Source of the DNA: Stenotrophomonas maltophilia
GTDB lineage: Bacteria > Pseudomonadota > Gammaproteobacteria > Xanthomonadales > Xanthomonadaceae
Assembly (NCBI RefSeq): GCF_002205165.1
Contig: NZ_NIVS01000004.1
Span: 33,568-97,567, forward strand
Direction: 5' to 3'
Length of the DNA: 64,000 bases
Under the pieces are notes generated by a model that worked only from the letters and a program-made list of their open reading frames with translations, was not told the origin of the DNA and ran no database searches. Shown here piece by piece: positions 54,692-63,932 of this stretch; within the stretch, counting starts at the first letter, position 1, and each line of letters begins with the position of its first letter. The translations under genes and the position numbers were made by a program.

Positions 54692-55382
54692 AACCGGCCA
54701 ACCCGTCGCCTCGCTGCGCCGCTACGGGCGGTTTTCGCACTGGATCCGGGTCGCGGCCGGGCTGGATGCCGAGGAGACCGTGGTGGTCGATGTCGAGCAC
54801 GGCGGCGCTCTGCCCAGCCACCGCGATTTCGCCGGGGTCATCGTCAGCGGCTCGGCCGCCTACGTGACCGACCGCGCCGAGTGGAGCGAGCGCAGCGCCC
54901 GGTGGCTGCGTGCTGCCGCCCACGACGACCGCCCGGTGTTCGGCATCTGCTACGGCCACCAGCTGCTGGCCCACGCGCTGGGCGGCGAAGTCGCCTACAA
55001 CCCGGCCGGCCGTGAATCCGGCACGATCGAACTGGCGCTGGACCCTTCGGCCGTCGACGATCCGCTGTTCGGTGGCCTGCCCGCGCGCTTCCCGGCCCAC
55101 GCCACCCACCTGCAGACGGTGCTGCGCGCACCGGAGGGCGCGGCGATCCTGGCGCGCTCGGCGCAGGACAACTGCCACGCCTTCCGCTGGGGCGCGCATG
55201 CCTGGGGCGTGCAGTTCCATCCCGAGTTCGCCACCCATCACATGCGCGGCTACGTCCGCGCCCGCGCCGAGTGCATCCGCCAGCACGGTGGCTGCGCGCG
55301 CCGTGTCGCCCGCGAGGTCAGCGCTGCGCCGCTGGCCCGCCAGTTGCTGCGCCGTTTCGTCCGTCAGGCACGCAACGCCTGA
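54663..55382 (+). CDS. class I glutamine amidotransferase (GMP-synthase-like)
   Basis: 239 residues, a stand-alone class I GATase. The catalytic Cys is in VFGICYGHQLLAHALGG (near residue 95); the His-Glu pair is in WGVQFHPEFATHH (near 180). The N-terminal [20 protein letters not shown] and VIVSGSAAYVTDR match the YP-type 'GMP synthase/glutamine amidotransferase' group rather than GuaA, whose synthetase half is absent. It hydrolyses glutamine or a gamma-glutamyl compound; the acceptor is unknown. It overlaps the end of the ATPase gene by 29 bp in another frame, so the two are probably co-transcribed. Confidence 0.87.
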   Translation: MNSAPFLILETGQPVASLRRYGRFSHWIRVAAGLDAEETVVVDVEHGGALPSHRDFAGVIVSGSAAYVTDRAEWSERSARWLRAAAHDDRPVFGICYGHQLLAHALGGEVAYNPAGRESGTIELALDPSAVDDPLFGGLPARFPAHATHLQTVLRAPEGAAILARSAQDNCHAFRWGAHAWGVQFHPEFATHHMRGYVRARAECIRQHGGCARRVAREVSAAPLARQLLRRFVRQARNA

Positions 55383-55517
55383 GGCCAGCACCGGCAAGGC
55401 CCCGGGCGCAACGCAGCGTCCGCGCCGCGCGTGGCGGCCTTCAGGTCACGCGCCGGGAAAACAGGGATAATCGACCGCAATCGGGCGTTCGCGCCTCCTC
55501 CCCTGTCCCGGAATGTT

Positions 55518-56417
55518 ATGAGCGAGATTCGCAAGCTGCCGGCCTCCGCCGGCGCGGAATGGCTGGTGTCGGGTTTCACCCTGCTGCGCAAGGCGCCGTT
55601 GGCGCTGGGCCTGCTCGGCGTGATCTGGGCCGTGGCCGCGTTGCTGGTGATGTCGCTGGCGATGGTCAGCCCGGCGCTGAGCACGCTGGCGCAGCTGTTG
55701 ATGGCGCTGGCTGGCCCGTTGTTCTTCGGCGGCCTGGTCTGGGCCGTGCGCGAAGTGGACCAGGGCCGGGTGGCACAGCCGGCGCACCTGCTGCAGGGCC
55801 TGCATGAAGGGCGCGCCTTGAACCTGCTCGCCTCGCTGCTGCCGCAGCTGGTGGCCGGCCTGTTCCTGGGCGTGCTGCTGTTGGTGCTGATCGGCAGCAG
55901 CGGCCTGCAGCACCTCAGCGAGGTGATGGTGCAGCTCAACGCGATCAGCCAGTCCGGCGCGCAGCCGGACCCGGCCCAGATCGAAGAGCTGATGGCGAGC
56001 CTGCCGGCGATGCGCATCCTGCTGTGGCTGGCGCTGGTGGTGGTCACCTTCCTGGCCATGGCGCTGGCGCTGTTCACCCTGCCGCCGCAGGTGATGTTCG
56101 AGCACCGCAACGGCCTGCAGGCGATGCGCCTGAGCCTGCGCGCCTGCCTGCACAACGTGCTGGCGATGCTGGTGTTCTTCCTGCTCGCCTTCGTGGCGGT
56201 GTTTGCGATCTACTTCGGCGTCATGCTGGTGGCCCTGATCGCGCAGCTGATCGGCGGCACCATGCTCGCGCTGTTCGTCGCGCAGCTGCTGCTGATGGGC
56301 GTGGTGATGCCGGTCTTCGCCGGTGCCATCTACACCGCGTGGAAGCAGATGTTCGGCCAGCAGGGGCCGCAGACCCCGCCGCCGATGCCGGGCCCGAACA
56401 ACGTGTTCGCGGCCTGA
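55518..56417 (+). CDS. BPSS1780-family inner-membrane protein
   Basis: 299 residues from the ATG at 55518 (MSEIRKLPASAGAEWLVSGF). A soluble N-terminus leads into about six membrane helices; a loop (NAISQSGAQPDPAQIEELMA) lies between helices 3 and 4, and the tail is Pro-rich (QQGPQTPPPMPGPN). The start EIRKLPASAGAEWLVSGFTL and the LRLSLRACLHN-type segment match the BPSS1780 family of membrane proteins with no known function. It stands alone between the amidotransferase gene and tatC, followed by a strong terminator. Confidence 0.82.
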   Translation: MSEIRKLPASAGAEWLVSGFTLLRKAPLALGLLGVIWAVAALLVMSLAMVSPALSTLAQLLMALAGPLFFGGLVWAVREVDQGRVAQPAHLLQGLHEGRALNLLASLLPQLVAGLFLGVLLLVLIGSSGLQHLSEVMVQLNAISQSGAQPDPAQIEELMASLPAMRILLWLALVVVTFLAMALALFTLPPQVMFEHRNGLQAMRLSLRACLHNVLAMLVFFLLAFVAVFAIYFGVMLVALIAQLIGGTMLALFVAQLLLMGVVMPVFAGAIYTAWKQMFGQQGPQTPPPMPGPNNVFAA

Positions 56418-56424
56418 TCAACAC

Positions 56425-56450
56425 AAAACCCCGGCCAAGGCCGGGGTTTT
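56425..56450. terminator. bidirectional terminator between BPSS1780-type gene and tatC
   Basis: A 12-bp palindromic stem AAAACCCCGGCC / GGCCGGGGTTTT with an AA tip is followed by TGTTTG on the plus strand. It serves two convergent genes. Confidence 0.88.
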
Positions 56451-56460
56451 TGTTTGTGCA

Positions 56461-57210
56461 TCACTCCGGCTGTTCTTTCCCACCGGGGCGCGGCACCAGC
56501 CAGCGCGCGGCATGGATGCCCAGTTCGTAGAGCAGGCACATCGGAATGGCCAGCATCAGCTGGGAGACCACGTCCGGCGGCGTCAGCACCGCGGCCAGCA
56601 CGAAGATGCCCACGATCGCGTAGCCGCGGCCCTCCTTGAACTGCTGCGGTGTGATCCAGCCGAGCAGCACCAGGATCACCATCGCCACCGGCAGCTCGAA
56701 GCTGGTGCCGAAGGCGAAGAAGATCGCCAGCACGAAATCCAGGTACGCCGTCGCGTCCGGGGTGATCGCGATCACTTCCGGGCGGAACGTGGTGAGGAAG
56801 TGGAACACCGCCGGCAACACCAGGAAGTACGCGAACGCGCAGCCCAGGTAGAACAGCAGCACCGACGAGGCCAGCAAGGGCACGGCCAGACGCTTTTCGC
56901 GCGCATACAGGCCCGGTGCCACGAACGACCACAGCTGGAACAGCAGCCACGGCACGGCGATGAACACCGCCACGAAGAAGGTCAGTTTCAATGGCGCGAA
57001 GAAGGCGCCGGCCGGATTGGTCGCGATCATCGTCTGCCCGTTCGGCAGCTGCGAGATCAGCGGTTCGGCGACCATCGTGTAGATCTGCCGCGAGAACGGC
57101 ATCAGCCCCAGCAGCACCACGCCCAGGCCGATCAACGCGCGCACCAGGCGCGCACGCAGTTCGATCAGGTGTTCGACCAGCGAACTCTCGTTGCTTTCAT
57201 GCTCGCTCAT
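56461..57210 (-). CDS. tatC: Sec-independent protein translocase subunit TatC
   Basis: 249 residues, six membrane helices. The N-terminal cytoplasmic signature [20 protein letters not shown] and the [19 protein letters not shown] loop contain the residues that bind twin-arginine signal peptides; [18 protein letters not shown] holds the conserved intramembrane Glu. TatC forms the receptor complex with TatB. Its ATG overlaps the tatB stop (ATGA at 57207-57210). It is the last gene of the tatABC operon. Confidence 0.96.
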   Translation of the reverse strand: MSEHESNESSLVEHLIELRARLVRALIGLGVVLLGLMPFSRQIYTMVAEPLISQLPNGQTMIATNPAGAFFAPLKLTFFVAVFIAVPWLLFQLWSFVAPGLYAREKRLAVPLLASSVLLFYLGCAFAYFLVLPAVFHFLTTFRPEVIAITPDATAYLDFVLAIFFAFGTSFELPVAMVILVLLGWITPQQFKEGRGYAIVGIFVLAAVLTPPDVVSQLMLAIPMCLLYELGIHAARWLVPRPGGKEQPE

Positions 57211-57758
57211 CGCGGTGCCTCGTCGTTCGACGGCGTGGGCGGTGGTGGCACGCTGTCAGTCGGCGGCGGCAGGACGGCCGGCGCATCCGCACGGGGTGCG
57301 CTGCCATCGATGCCCGGCGGCGCCATCGCATCGCGCGGCGGCTCGCCCTCATCGGGTGCCACCACATGCTGGGCCACGCTGGCCGGGGAGCCCGGCGCCG
57401 GGCCGGTCATCACCGGCTCGCCGTCTGCAGCAGCAGCAGCGGCAGTGGCAGCAACGCCATCGCCATGCCGCGCCACATCCTGGCGCATCTGCTCGGCTTC
57501 GCGGCGGACCGCTTCACCGCTCGCGCGCAACTGCGACTCGGTGTCACGCATCGAGGTCTTCACATCATCGAACTGCCGCTTGATCTCCTCGGCATGCAGC
57601 TCGCGCTCGAGTTCCTGCTTCACCGAATCCCACTGGTTGCGCGCACGGCGCACCCACAACCCGGCGAAGCGGGCCGCCTTGGGCAGCCGCTCCGGGCCGA
57701 GGACGACCAAGGCCACCACCGCGATGACCAGCAGTTCACTGAAACCGATATCGAACAC
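57207..57758 (-). CDS. tatB: Sec-independent protein translocase subunit TatB
   Basis: 183 residues. The N-terminal membrane helix with the TatB-type [20 protein letters not shown] and the [10 protein letters not shown] hinge is followed by an amphipathic helix and a charged coiled coil (about residues 35-95). The last 80 residues are low-complexity Ala/Pro/Asp ([29 protein letters not shown]), which is a common but poorly conserved tail. It starts 15 bp after tatA and overlaps tatC. Confidence 0.95.
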   Translation of the reverse strand: MFDIGFSELLVIAVVALVVLGPERLPKAARFAGLWVRRARNQWDSVKQELERELHAEEIKRQFDDVKTSMRDTESQLRASGEAVRREAEQMRQDVARHGDGVAATAAAAAADGEPVMTGPAPGSPASVAQHVVAPDEGEPPRDAMAPPGIDGSAPRADAPAVLPPPTDSVPPPPTPSNDEAPR

Positions 57759-57773
57759 GCCAAGCCGCCCGGA

Positions 57774-58001
57774 TCAGCGCGGGTCGCGGTCGTGCTCGGT
57801 CTGCGACGTCGTCGTCGAGTCCTGCGGACGCGAACTGTCGCTGAGCTGCGCGTTCGGCTTGTCCTCGTCGCGCATGCCCTTCTTGAATTCCTTGACGGCG
57901 CTGCCAAGGTCCTTGGCGCCGCTGGTCAGTTTCTTGGTGCCGAACACCAGCAGAACGATGACCAGCACGACCAACCAATGCCAGATGCTGAAACTGCCCA
58001 T
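57774..58001 (-). CDS. tatA: Sec-independent protein translocase subunit TatA
   Basis: 75 residues. It has one membrane helix ([20 protein letters not shown]) with the FGTKKL hinge, an amphipathic helix ([13 protein letters not shown]) and a polar tail rich in Ser, Thr and Asp. It oligomerises to let folded twin-arginine substrates through. It is first in the tatABC operon; a possible -10 box TATGCT (58034-58039, minus strand) lies 33 bp upstream of its start. Confidence 0.95.
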   Translation of the reverse strand: MGSFSIWHWLVVLVIVLLVFGTKKLTSGAKDLGSAVKEFKKGMRDEDKPNAQLSDSSRPQDSTTTSQTEHDRDPR

Positions 58002-58074
58002 GACTCGCTCGTTACGTAGTGATCAGACGGTTGAGCATAGCGCACCGGCGGTAAGCCGGCGCGCGTGACAAAAG

Positions 58075-58971
58075 TCAGTTGCCGTCCAGCGATTCGGTAC
58101 GGACTTCACCGTCGCCGACCGGCTGGAAGCCCTGCTGCGGGGCCGGTTGCGCCGGCACGGACTGCAGCGGGGCCGTGGTCGCGCCGGCAGCGGCCGGGGC
58201 GGGCGCCTGTTCAGGTCGAACCGGCACGGCGGCCGCACGCGGCGCGGGGGCCTGTGCCGGGGCGCTGCCCGCGGTGCCGCGCTTCTCGCGGGCGGTGTAG
58301 GTCGCTTCTTCCAGGCGATCACGGAAGGCGACCACGTCCACCGACGGTGGCTCGCCGACGCGGCCTTCGAACACCATGCGCGGCGTGGTGTTGCTGCCGT
58401 AGGCATCCAGGTTGGCGGCATCGTCGATCTGCAGCACGGCACCATCCAGCGCCACACCGGCGAACAGTCCGCGGGCACGCGACCAGGACCAGATCTCGGC
58501 CTTCAGCTGGCCATCGGTGGCGGCGGCGGCGTTGCGGCCAACCGGACCGGCGGCGACGCCGGCATCGGCGCCCAAGGTGAATTTGCCGTTGACGAGGTTG
58601 TCCAGGCTGCGGTCATTGCGGAACACCAGCACCACGTCGGAGGACTGCACACCGGCCTGGAAGCCGATGCTGCCGCCGGTGAGCTTCACGAACACCGGGT
58701 TGGACCAGCTGCCATCGGGCGTCTTGACCGACATCAGGCCGTGGCCGCGACGGCCACCGATGACCAGGCCGGCCTTGATCGTGTCGGGAATGACAACGAC
58801 CGCACGACCTTCGTCGAGCAGCTTGTCGGGAATCCCCTGCTCGGGGATGTCCTGGATTTCATTCAGGACGCGCACGGCATTGCGGGCGCGCTGGTCCTCC
58901 TGTGGCCCGGCCATGGCCTGGGTCGACAGCAGGCTGGCGGAGATCAGCAGTACAAGGCTGAGGCGGCGCAT
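58075..58971 (-). CDS. YSC84/SYLF-domain lipid-binding lipoprotein-like exported protein
   Basis: 298 residues from the ATG at 58971, with a signal peptide (LSLVLLISASLLSTQAMA). The SYLF domain covers about residues 30-220: IPDKLLDEGRAVVVIPDTIK, LVIGGRRGHGLMSVKTPDG, FQAGVQSSDVVLVFRNDRSL, EIWSWSRARGLFAGVALDGA. The C-terminal 80 residues are Ala/Pro/Gln-rich with no fold visible. SYLF domains bind phosphoinositides in eukaryotes; in bacteria the role is unknown. It lies 73 bp upstream of tatA on the same strand and divergent from hemH. An open extension to 59205 overlaps the hemH start and is rejected. Confidence 0.87.
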   Translation of the reverse strand: MRRLSLVLLISASLLSTQAMAGPQEDQRARNAVRVLNEIQDIPEQGIPDKLLDEGRAVVVIPDTIKAGLVIGGRRGHGLMSVKTPDGSWSNPVFVKLTGGSIGFQAGVQSSDVVLVFRNDRSLDNLVNGKFTLGADAGVAAGPVGRNAAAATDGQLKAEIWSWSRARGLFAGVALDGAVLQIDDAANLDAYGSNTTPRMVFEGRVGEPPSVDVVAFRDRLEEATYTAREKRGTAGSAPAQAPAPRAAAVPVRPEQAPAPAAAGATTAPLQSVPAQPAPQQGFQPVGDGEVRTESLDGN

Positions 58972-59158
58972 GGATGGGCTCCAGAAAGTCGATTCATACA
59001 AGATAGCGGCAGGTACGACCGGGGTCGATACGCTTCTCGACGTTAGAAGGCCGGCGATGAATCGGCAATGAGTATTCCGGGCTGTCGATATGCCTGCTGG
59101 ATCGCGTTCATCATCCAAATCCATCCCTCCAATCGCGCAGACCTGCGAGAATGGCGAC

Positions 59159-60121
59159 ATGCTCGACGCACCCGACACCGCCGTGCTGGCGGTCAATCTA
59201 GGCACGCCCGAGACGCCAACCGCCCCGGCGGTGCGTCGCTACCTGGCTGAGTTCCTCAGCGACCCGCGCGTGGTCGCGATTCCGCCGCTGTTCTGGAAAC
59301 CCTTGCTGTACGGGCTGATCCTGCCATTGCGCAGCGGTCGCTCGGCCGCCAAGTACGCCCAGGTCTGGCTGCCGGACGGCTCGCCGCTGATGGTCTACAC
59401 CCGCCGGCTGGCCGAGGCCATGCAGGGCCTGATGCCCGATCTGCGGGTGCGCCATGCGATGCGTTACGGCGCCCCGGCACTGCCGGCCGAGCTGGACCGA
59501 CTGGCCGCCGAGGGCATGAAACGCATCGTGGTGCTGCCGCTGTATCCGCAGTATTCGACCACCACCACGGCCTCGATCGAGGACCAGGTGCGCCAATGGC
59601 AGCCGAAACATCCCGGCGTCACCGTGACCCTGGTGCGCGATTACGCGGTCGATCCGGACTGGGTCGCCGCCGTCGCCGGGAGCATCCGCCAGTGGTGGGA
59701 ACAGCACGGCCGCGGCGAGAAGCTGGTGTTCTCCTTCCATGGCATTCCGCAGCGCCTGGCCGATGCCGGTGATCCGTATCCGCAGCGCTGCGAAGCCAGT
59801 GCGCGGGCGATCGCGCAGGCACTGGAGCTGAGCGAGGATGCCTGGCAGCTGACTTACCAGTCGCGCTTCGGCCGCGAGAAATGGCTGCAGCCCTATGCCG
59901 AACCCACGCTGTGGGCGATGGCCGAAAGCGGTGTGCGCAGCATGGACGTGGTCTGCCCCGGTTTTGCTACCGACTGCCTGGAAACGCTCGAGGAAGTCGC
60001 GATGGGCTTTACCGAAACGGTGGCCCAGCGCGGCGCGACGATGCGCTACATCCCCTGCCTCAATGACGCGCAGGCGCATGCACTGGCGCTGTCGCGGCTG
60101 AGCATCGCGGCGCTGGCATGA
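59159..60121 (+). CDS. hemH: ferrochelatase
   Basis: 320 residues from the ATG at 59159 ([20 protein letters not shown]). The family core is intact: [35 protein letters not shown], the metal-site His in [37 protein letters not shown] and the C-terminal [19 protein letters not shown] with the conserved Glu. It inserts Fe2+ into protoporphyrin IX in the last step of heme synthesis. Its stop overlaps the start of the next gene (ATGA at 60118-60121). An earlier ATG at 59090 has no support. Confidence 0.95.
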   Translation: MLDAPDTAVLAVNLGTPETPTAPAVRRYLAEFLSDPRVVAIPPLFWKPLLYGLILPLRSGRSAAKYAQVWLPDGSPLMVYTRRLAEAMQGLMPDLRVRHAMRYGAPALPAELDRLAAEGMKRIVVLPLYPQYSTTTTASIEDQVRQWQPKHPGVTVTLVRDYAVDPDWVAAVAGSIRQWWEQHGRGEKLVFSFHGIPQRLADAGDPYPQRCEASARAIAQALELSEDAWQLTYQSRFGREKWLQPYAEPTLWAMAESGVRSMDVVCPGFATDCLETLEEVAMGFTETVAQRGATMRYIPCLNDAQAHALALSRLSIAALA

Positions 60122-60966
60122 CGCTGCAGCCGTTCTCGCAGCCGGTCGCCGGCAGCACCGTGGCCGGCCTGCGGTCGCCTGTGAGCGGTGGCCTGCGTGT
60201 GCTGGCCCTGCATGGCTGGCTCGACAACGCGGCCAGTTTCGTGCCGCTGGCGGCGCAGCTGCCGGAACTGGAGCTGGTCGCCATCGACCTGCCCGGCCAC
60301 GGCCACAGCGCGCATCTGCCGCCCGGCACGCAATACAACACGCCCGGTGCGATCTGCCACGTGCTCGATGTCGCCGACGCGCTGGGCTGGGACCGCTTCG
60401 TGCTGCTCGGCCATTCGATGGGCGCCGGCATTGCCAGCCTCACCGCGGCCGCCGCACCGGAGCGGGTGGAGCGCCTGATCGCGATCGAAGCACTGGGTGG
60501 CCTGCGTGGCCCGGAGAATGAGACGGCGCAGCGTCTTCGCGAGCATGTGCGCGCCGCGCGTGCACTGCCCTCCCGCAAGCTGCGCGTGTTCCCGGATCTG
60601 GCCGCCCCGATCCGCGCCCGGATGATGGCCAACCAGCTCAGCGAGCCATGCGCGCGCCTGCTTGTCGAGCGCGGCGTCAAACCGGTCGAGGGCGGTTACA
60701 GCTGGTGCAGCGATCAACGCCTGATGCTGCCCACCGCGATGCGCCTGAGCGAGGCACAGATCGACGACCTGCTCGCAGCGATCGAATGCCCGACCCAGGT
60801 GATCTACGCCACGCCCGCGCAACCGTATTACCCCGAACCGTTGCGCAGCCGGCGCATCGGTCTGCTGCGCGAAGGCCGCCTGGCGGTCTTCCCGGGCACG
60901 CATCACCTGCACATGGAGCATCCGGCGCAGGTCGGTGGGGTGATCCAGGGCTTCCTCGCGGGGTAA
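60118..60966 (+). CDS. alpha/beta-fold hydrolase
   Basis: 282 residues of an alpha/beta hydrolase. The oxyanion region [36 protein letters not shown], the nucleophile elbow [17 protein letters not shown] (Ser near residue 101) and a late His in [12 protein letters not shown] give a complete Ser-Asp-His set. There is a small cap region (about 130-205). Substrate unknown; it resembles esterases of the serine-hydrolase-like (SERHL) type. It is translationally coupled to hemH by the ATGA overlap. Confidence 0.87.
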   Translation: MTLQPFSQPVAGSTVAGLRSPVSGGLRVLALHGWLDNAASFVPLAAQLPELELVAIDLPGHGHSAHLPPGTQYNTPGAICHVLDVADALGWDRFVLLGHSMGAGIASLTAAAAPERVERLIAIEALGGLRGPENETAQRLREHVRAARALPSRKLRVFPDLAAPIRARMMANQLSEPCARLLVERGVKPVEGGYSWCSDQRLMLPTAMRLSEAQIDDLLAAIECPTQVIYATPAQPYYPEPLRSRRIGLLREGRLAVFPGTHHLHMEHPAQVGGVIQGFLAG

Positions 60967-61330
60967 ACCCCGCACGGTGCGACACATGGTCGCACTCAAC
61001 TTATCCCGGCAGTGACCGATACCGATGATGCAGGCCGATCTTCCTCGGCCGCACTGTCGTCGCTTGCTCCGCCGTTGCGAAGCCGCGCATCACCCAGGCT
61101 TCCAGGGAACGTCGTCGCAATGCCGGATTGGCCGTGCCATCGCCCACAGGACCGGGCCATGCCGGCGGTGATCGCCACCGCCGACGCGGCCTTTTCCGCT
61201 GCCCGTCCGTTGCACGCCCAACCCTCTCTTTCCGCTGCTGCACCGACCGCTTCGCCGGTGACGGGTGCGGCATCTGCCTGCGTGCGCCAGCGCCGCGGGC
61301 TCTCTGCTTTCTGATGATTCTGGAGCCGCC
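60967..61330. other. 364-bp non-coding gap before the chemoreceptor gene
   Basis: No convincing small ORF was found in this gap. It contains a possible FliA (sigma-28) promoter near its left end and otherwise only GC-rich DNA with the ribosome site (TGGAG) of the chemoreceptor gene. Confidence 0.5.
60996..61022 (+). promoter_or_regulatory. candidate sigma-28 (FliA) promoter
   Basis: TCAACTTA, 11 bases, ACCGATAC resembles the gammaproteobacterial FliA consensus TAAAGTTT-N11-GCCGATAA (5/8 and 6/8 matches, exact spacing). It is about 310 bp before the chemoreceptor start, a long leader, so the call is tentative. Confidence 0.3.
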
Positions 61331-63067
61331 ATGTCCGCCATTCCCGATGCCTCGTCCCGCCCACCCGACCTGCTGCGCACGCGTGCGTCCCGGCCGTCCG
61401 CTGACGCGGCCTGCCTGGCCACCGCAGGGGTGCTGCTCGCCGCCGCCGTGATCGCTGCGATCTGGCAGCGGCAGCCCTGGCTGCTGCTTCCCGTCGCGAT
61501 CGCGGCCGTGCTGCTGGGCCTGGTGGCGCTGCGTGTGCGGCAGCAGGGCCATGCACTGCGGCAGGCAGAGACGCGATCAGCGGCGCTCGCTGCAAAGGCG
61601 GCGCGCGCGCAGGCGCGCGACAGCCTCGCGCACGCGCACGATGCCCAGGTGCGGCAGGCGCTGGATGTCTCCCGCACGGCGATGATGATTGCCGACAACG
61701 ATCACGTGATCCGCTACGTCAACCAGTCGGTGGTGACGCTGCTGCGCAACCAGCAGGCCAGCCTGCGCGAGGCCTTCCCCGACTTCGACGCCGAGCGCCT
61801 GGTCGGCAGCAGCATCCACCGTTTCCATGCCAACCCGGACCGCATCCGCGGCATCCTCAACACCCTGATGGCCACTCATCATGGGCGCGTGCGGATCGGC
61901 CCGGTGCATTTCGCTCAGGTGGTCACGCCGGTATTCAATGCGCAGGGCCAGCGCCAGGGCTTCGCGGTGGAGTGGCATGACCGCACCCATGAGCTGCTGC
62001 TGGAGACGGCGGTGGCCGATATCGTCGAGGCCGCCAGCAAGGGCGACCTGGATCGTCGTCTGCAGACCACCGAGGGTGGCGCCAGCTTCCTCAATGGTCT
62101 GACCGGCGGCATCAACCACTTGCTCGACAGCGTCGGCGGCACGGTCGGCGAGATCCGCCGGGTGCTCTCGGCGCTGGCCGACGGCGATCTGGACCAGCGC
62201 ATGCGGGGCGACTTCCACGGGTCGTTCCAGGCCATGCAGCGCGATGCCAATGCCACCGCCGAACAACTGACCGCCATGGTCGAGCGCATCAAACAGTGCA
62301 CCGGCTCGATCTCGCTCGCCGCCAGCGAGATCGCCAGCGGCAACGATGATCTGTCCGAGCGTACCGAGCGCCAGGCCGCACATCTGGAGGAAACCGCCGC
62401 GTCGATGGAGGAACTGACTTCGACCGTCCGCCAGAATGCCGAGCATGCGCGACAGGCCAGTGCGCTCGCACACGGTGCGCATGACGTCGCCACGCGTGGC
62501 AGCCAAGTGGTGAGTCAGGTGGTGACCACCATGGACGCGATCCAGAGCGCCTCGCGCCGGATCGGCGACATCACCCGCGTGATCGACGGGATCGCCTTCC
62601 AGACCAACATCCTCGCGCTCAACGCGGCGGTGGAAGCCGCGCGTGCCGGCGAGCAGGGCCGCGGCTTCGCCGTGGTGGCCAGCGAGGTGCGCAGTCTGGC
62701 GCAGCGGTCGGCCGAGGCAGCCAAGGAGATCAAGGGCCTGATCGATGCCTCCGTGGAGCAGGTCGCGGATGGCGCGCGCCTGGTGCAGGATGCCGGGCAG
62801 ACCATGGGCGAGATCGTTACCAGCGTGGCCGGCGTCAGCGGGATCATGGCCGAGATCTCCTCGGCCTCGCAGGAGCAGGCGGCCGGGATCGACCAGGTCA
62901 ACCAGACCGTGGCGCAGATGGACGATGCCACCCAGCAGAATGCCGCACTGGTCGAGGAAGCCAGTGCCGCCGCGCGGTTGCTGGAAGCGCAGGCGGCCGA
63001 CCTGACCCAGGCGGTCGCGGTGTTCCGTCATCAGGAAGAGGTGCACCGCCCGGCCGCGGTGGCCTGA
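61331..63067 (+). CDS. methyl-accepting chemotaxis protein with PAS domain
   Basis: 578 residues from the ATG at 61331 ([20 protein letters not shown]). Two closely spaced membrane helices (about residues 28-65) leave almost no periplasmic loop. A PAS domain follows in the cytoplasm ([20 protein letters not shown], about 110-230), then two HAMP-like segments ([12 protein letters not shown] and [12 protein letters not shown]) and the receptor signalling domain. Its tip is [20 protein letters not shown], then [20 protein letters not shown] (about 415-450). There is no CheR-binding pentapeptide at the C-terminus. It probably senses an internal signal such as redox or energy state. No other chemotaxis gene is nearby. 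Confidence 0.92.
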   Translation: MSAIPDASSRPPDLLRTRASRPSADAACLATAGVLLAAAVIAAIWQRQPWLLLPVAIAAVLLGLVALRVRQQGHALRQAETRSAALAAKAARAQARDSLAHAHDAQVRQALDVSRTAMMIADNDHVIRYVNQSVVTLLRNQQASLREAFPDFDAERLVGSSIHRFHANPDRIRGILNTLMATHHGRVRIGPVHFAQVVTPVFNAQGQRQGFAVEWHDRTHELLLETAVADIVEAASKGDLDRRLQTTEGGASFLNGLTGGINHLLDSVGGTVGEIRRVLSALADGDLDQRMRGDFHGSFQAMQRDANATAEQLTAMVERIKQCTGSISLAASEIASGNDDLSERTERQAAHLEETAASMEELTSTVRQNAEHARQASALAHGAHDVATRGSQVVSQVVTTMDAIQSASRRIGDITRVIDGIAFQTNILALNAAVEAARAGEQGRGFAVVASEVRSLAQRSAEAAKEIKGLIDASVEQVADGARLVQDAGQTMGEIVTSVAGVSGIMAEISSASQEQAAGIDQVNQTVAQMDDATQQNAALVEEASAAARLLEAQAADLTQAVAVFRHQEEVHRPAAVA

Positions 63068-63073
63068 TCGGCG

Positions 63074-63870
63074 TCAGTCCAGCACGCGCTGCGGCGCTCC
63101 CTGCAGCCAGGCGGCGATGTCCTCGACCGCCCGGCCGAAGTAATCACGGTAGTTGCGCGCGGTGACATAGCCCAGGTGCGGCGTCGCCAGTACGTTGGGC
63201 AGCGTGCGTAACGGGTGCCCGGCCGGCAACGGTTCGTAGTCGAACACATCCAGCCCGGCGCCAGCGAAGCGTTTCTCCGCCAGTGCCTCGATCAACGCCT
63301 GTTGATCGATCAGGCCGGTACGTGCGGTGTTGATCAGGTAGCCGTGTGCCGGCAGGCAGGCCAGGGTGGCCGCATCAACGATGCCCCGCGTGCGCTCACC
63401 CAGCACCAGGTGCAGCGAGACCACATCACTGTCAGCGAACAACGCCTGCTTGGAGGCTGCCAAGTGCACGCCCGCGGCCTGTGCACGAGCGGCATCCAGG
63501 TTCGGGCTCCACGCACTGACCTGCATCCCGAAGGCCTGGCCGATCCGCGCCACGCGCTGGCCGATCTTGCCCAACCCCAGCAGTCCCAGCCGGGCACCGT
63601 GCAGGTCGCGGCCGAGCGTCTGCTGCCACGGCCCTTCGTTGCGCAGCGCGTTGGCCTCCGGTACCAGGTGCCGCCCCCCCCAGGATCAGCGCCCAGGTCA
63701 GTTCCACGGCTGGCTCGGGATGGCTGTCGGTTCCGCACACGACCACACCCTGCGCCTTCGCGGCGGCGACATCGATCGCGGCGTTACGCATGCCGCTGGT
63801 AACCAGCAAACGCAGGCGCAGGAGCTTGGCCAGCAGCCCGGCGGTGATCGGCGTGCGCTCACACACATCA
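63074..63870 (-). pseudogene. D-2-hydroxyacid dehydrogenase, 5'-truncated and frameshifted
   Basis: The 3' part reads well as a 2-hydroxyacid dehydrogenase: a NAD motif around LLGLGKIGQRVARIGQAFGM, then LINTARTGLIDQQALIEALA and GAGLDVFDYEPLPAGHPLRT. Upstream homology (ERTPITAGLLAKLLRLRLLV, SGMRNAAIDVAAAKAQGVVV, HPEPAVELTWALILGG) lies in another frame. The switch falls in a run of eight G (63674-63681); seven would restore one frame (LILGGRHLVPEANALRNEG). The N-terminal 60-70 residues expected in this family are also missing, because the sequence before 63860 runs into the rRNA operon terminator. The slip could be a sequencing error, but the truncation could not. Confidence 0.8.
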
Positions 63871-63892
63871 CCACCGGATTGCAGACAAAAAG

Positions 63893-63922
63893 AAAACCCC
63901 GCTGCGTGAGCAGCGGGGTTTT
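63893..63922 (-). terminator. rRNA operon terminator
   Basis: A 13-bp perfect stem AAAACCCCGCTGC / GCAGCGGGGTTTT with a 4-base loop is followed on the minus strand by CTTTTTG. It lies 10 bp past the 5S 3' end. Confidence 0.9.
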
Positions 63923-63932
63923 CGGGTAAAAA

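Noticed and set aside
63334..63738. A separate small gene in the third minus-strand frame
   Set aside because: It is a shadow of the broken dehydrogenase gene; no coherent protein pattern.
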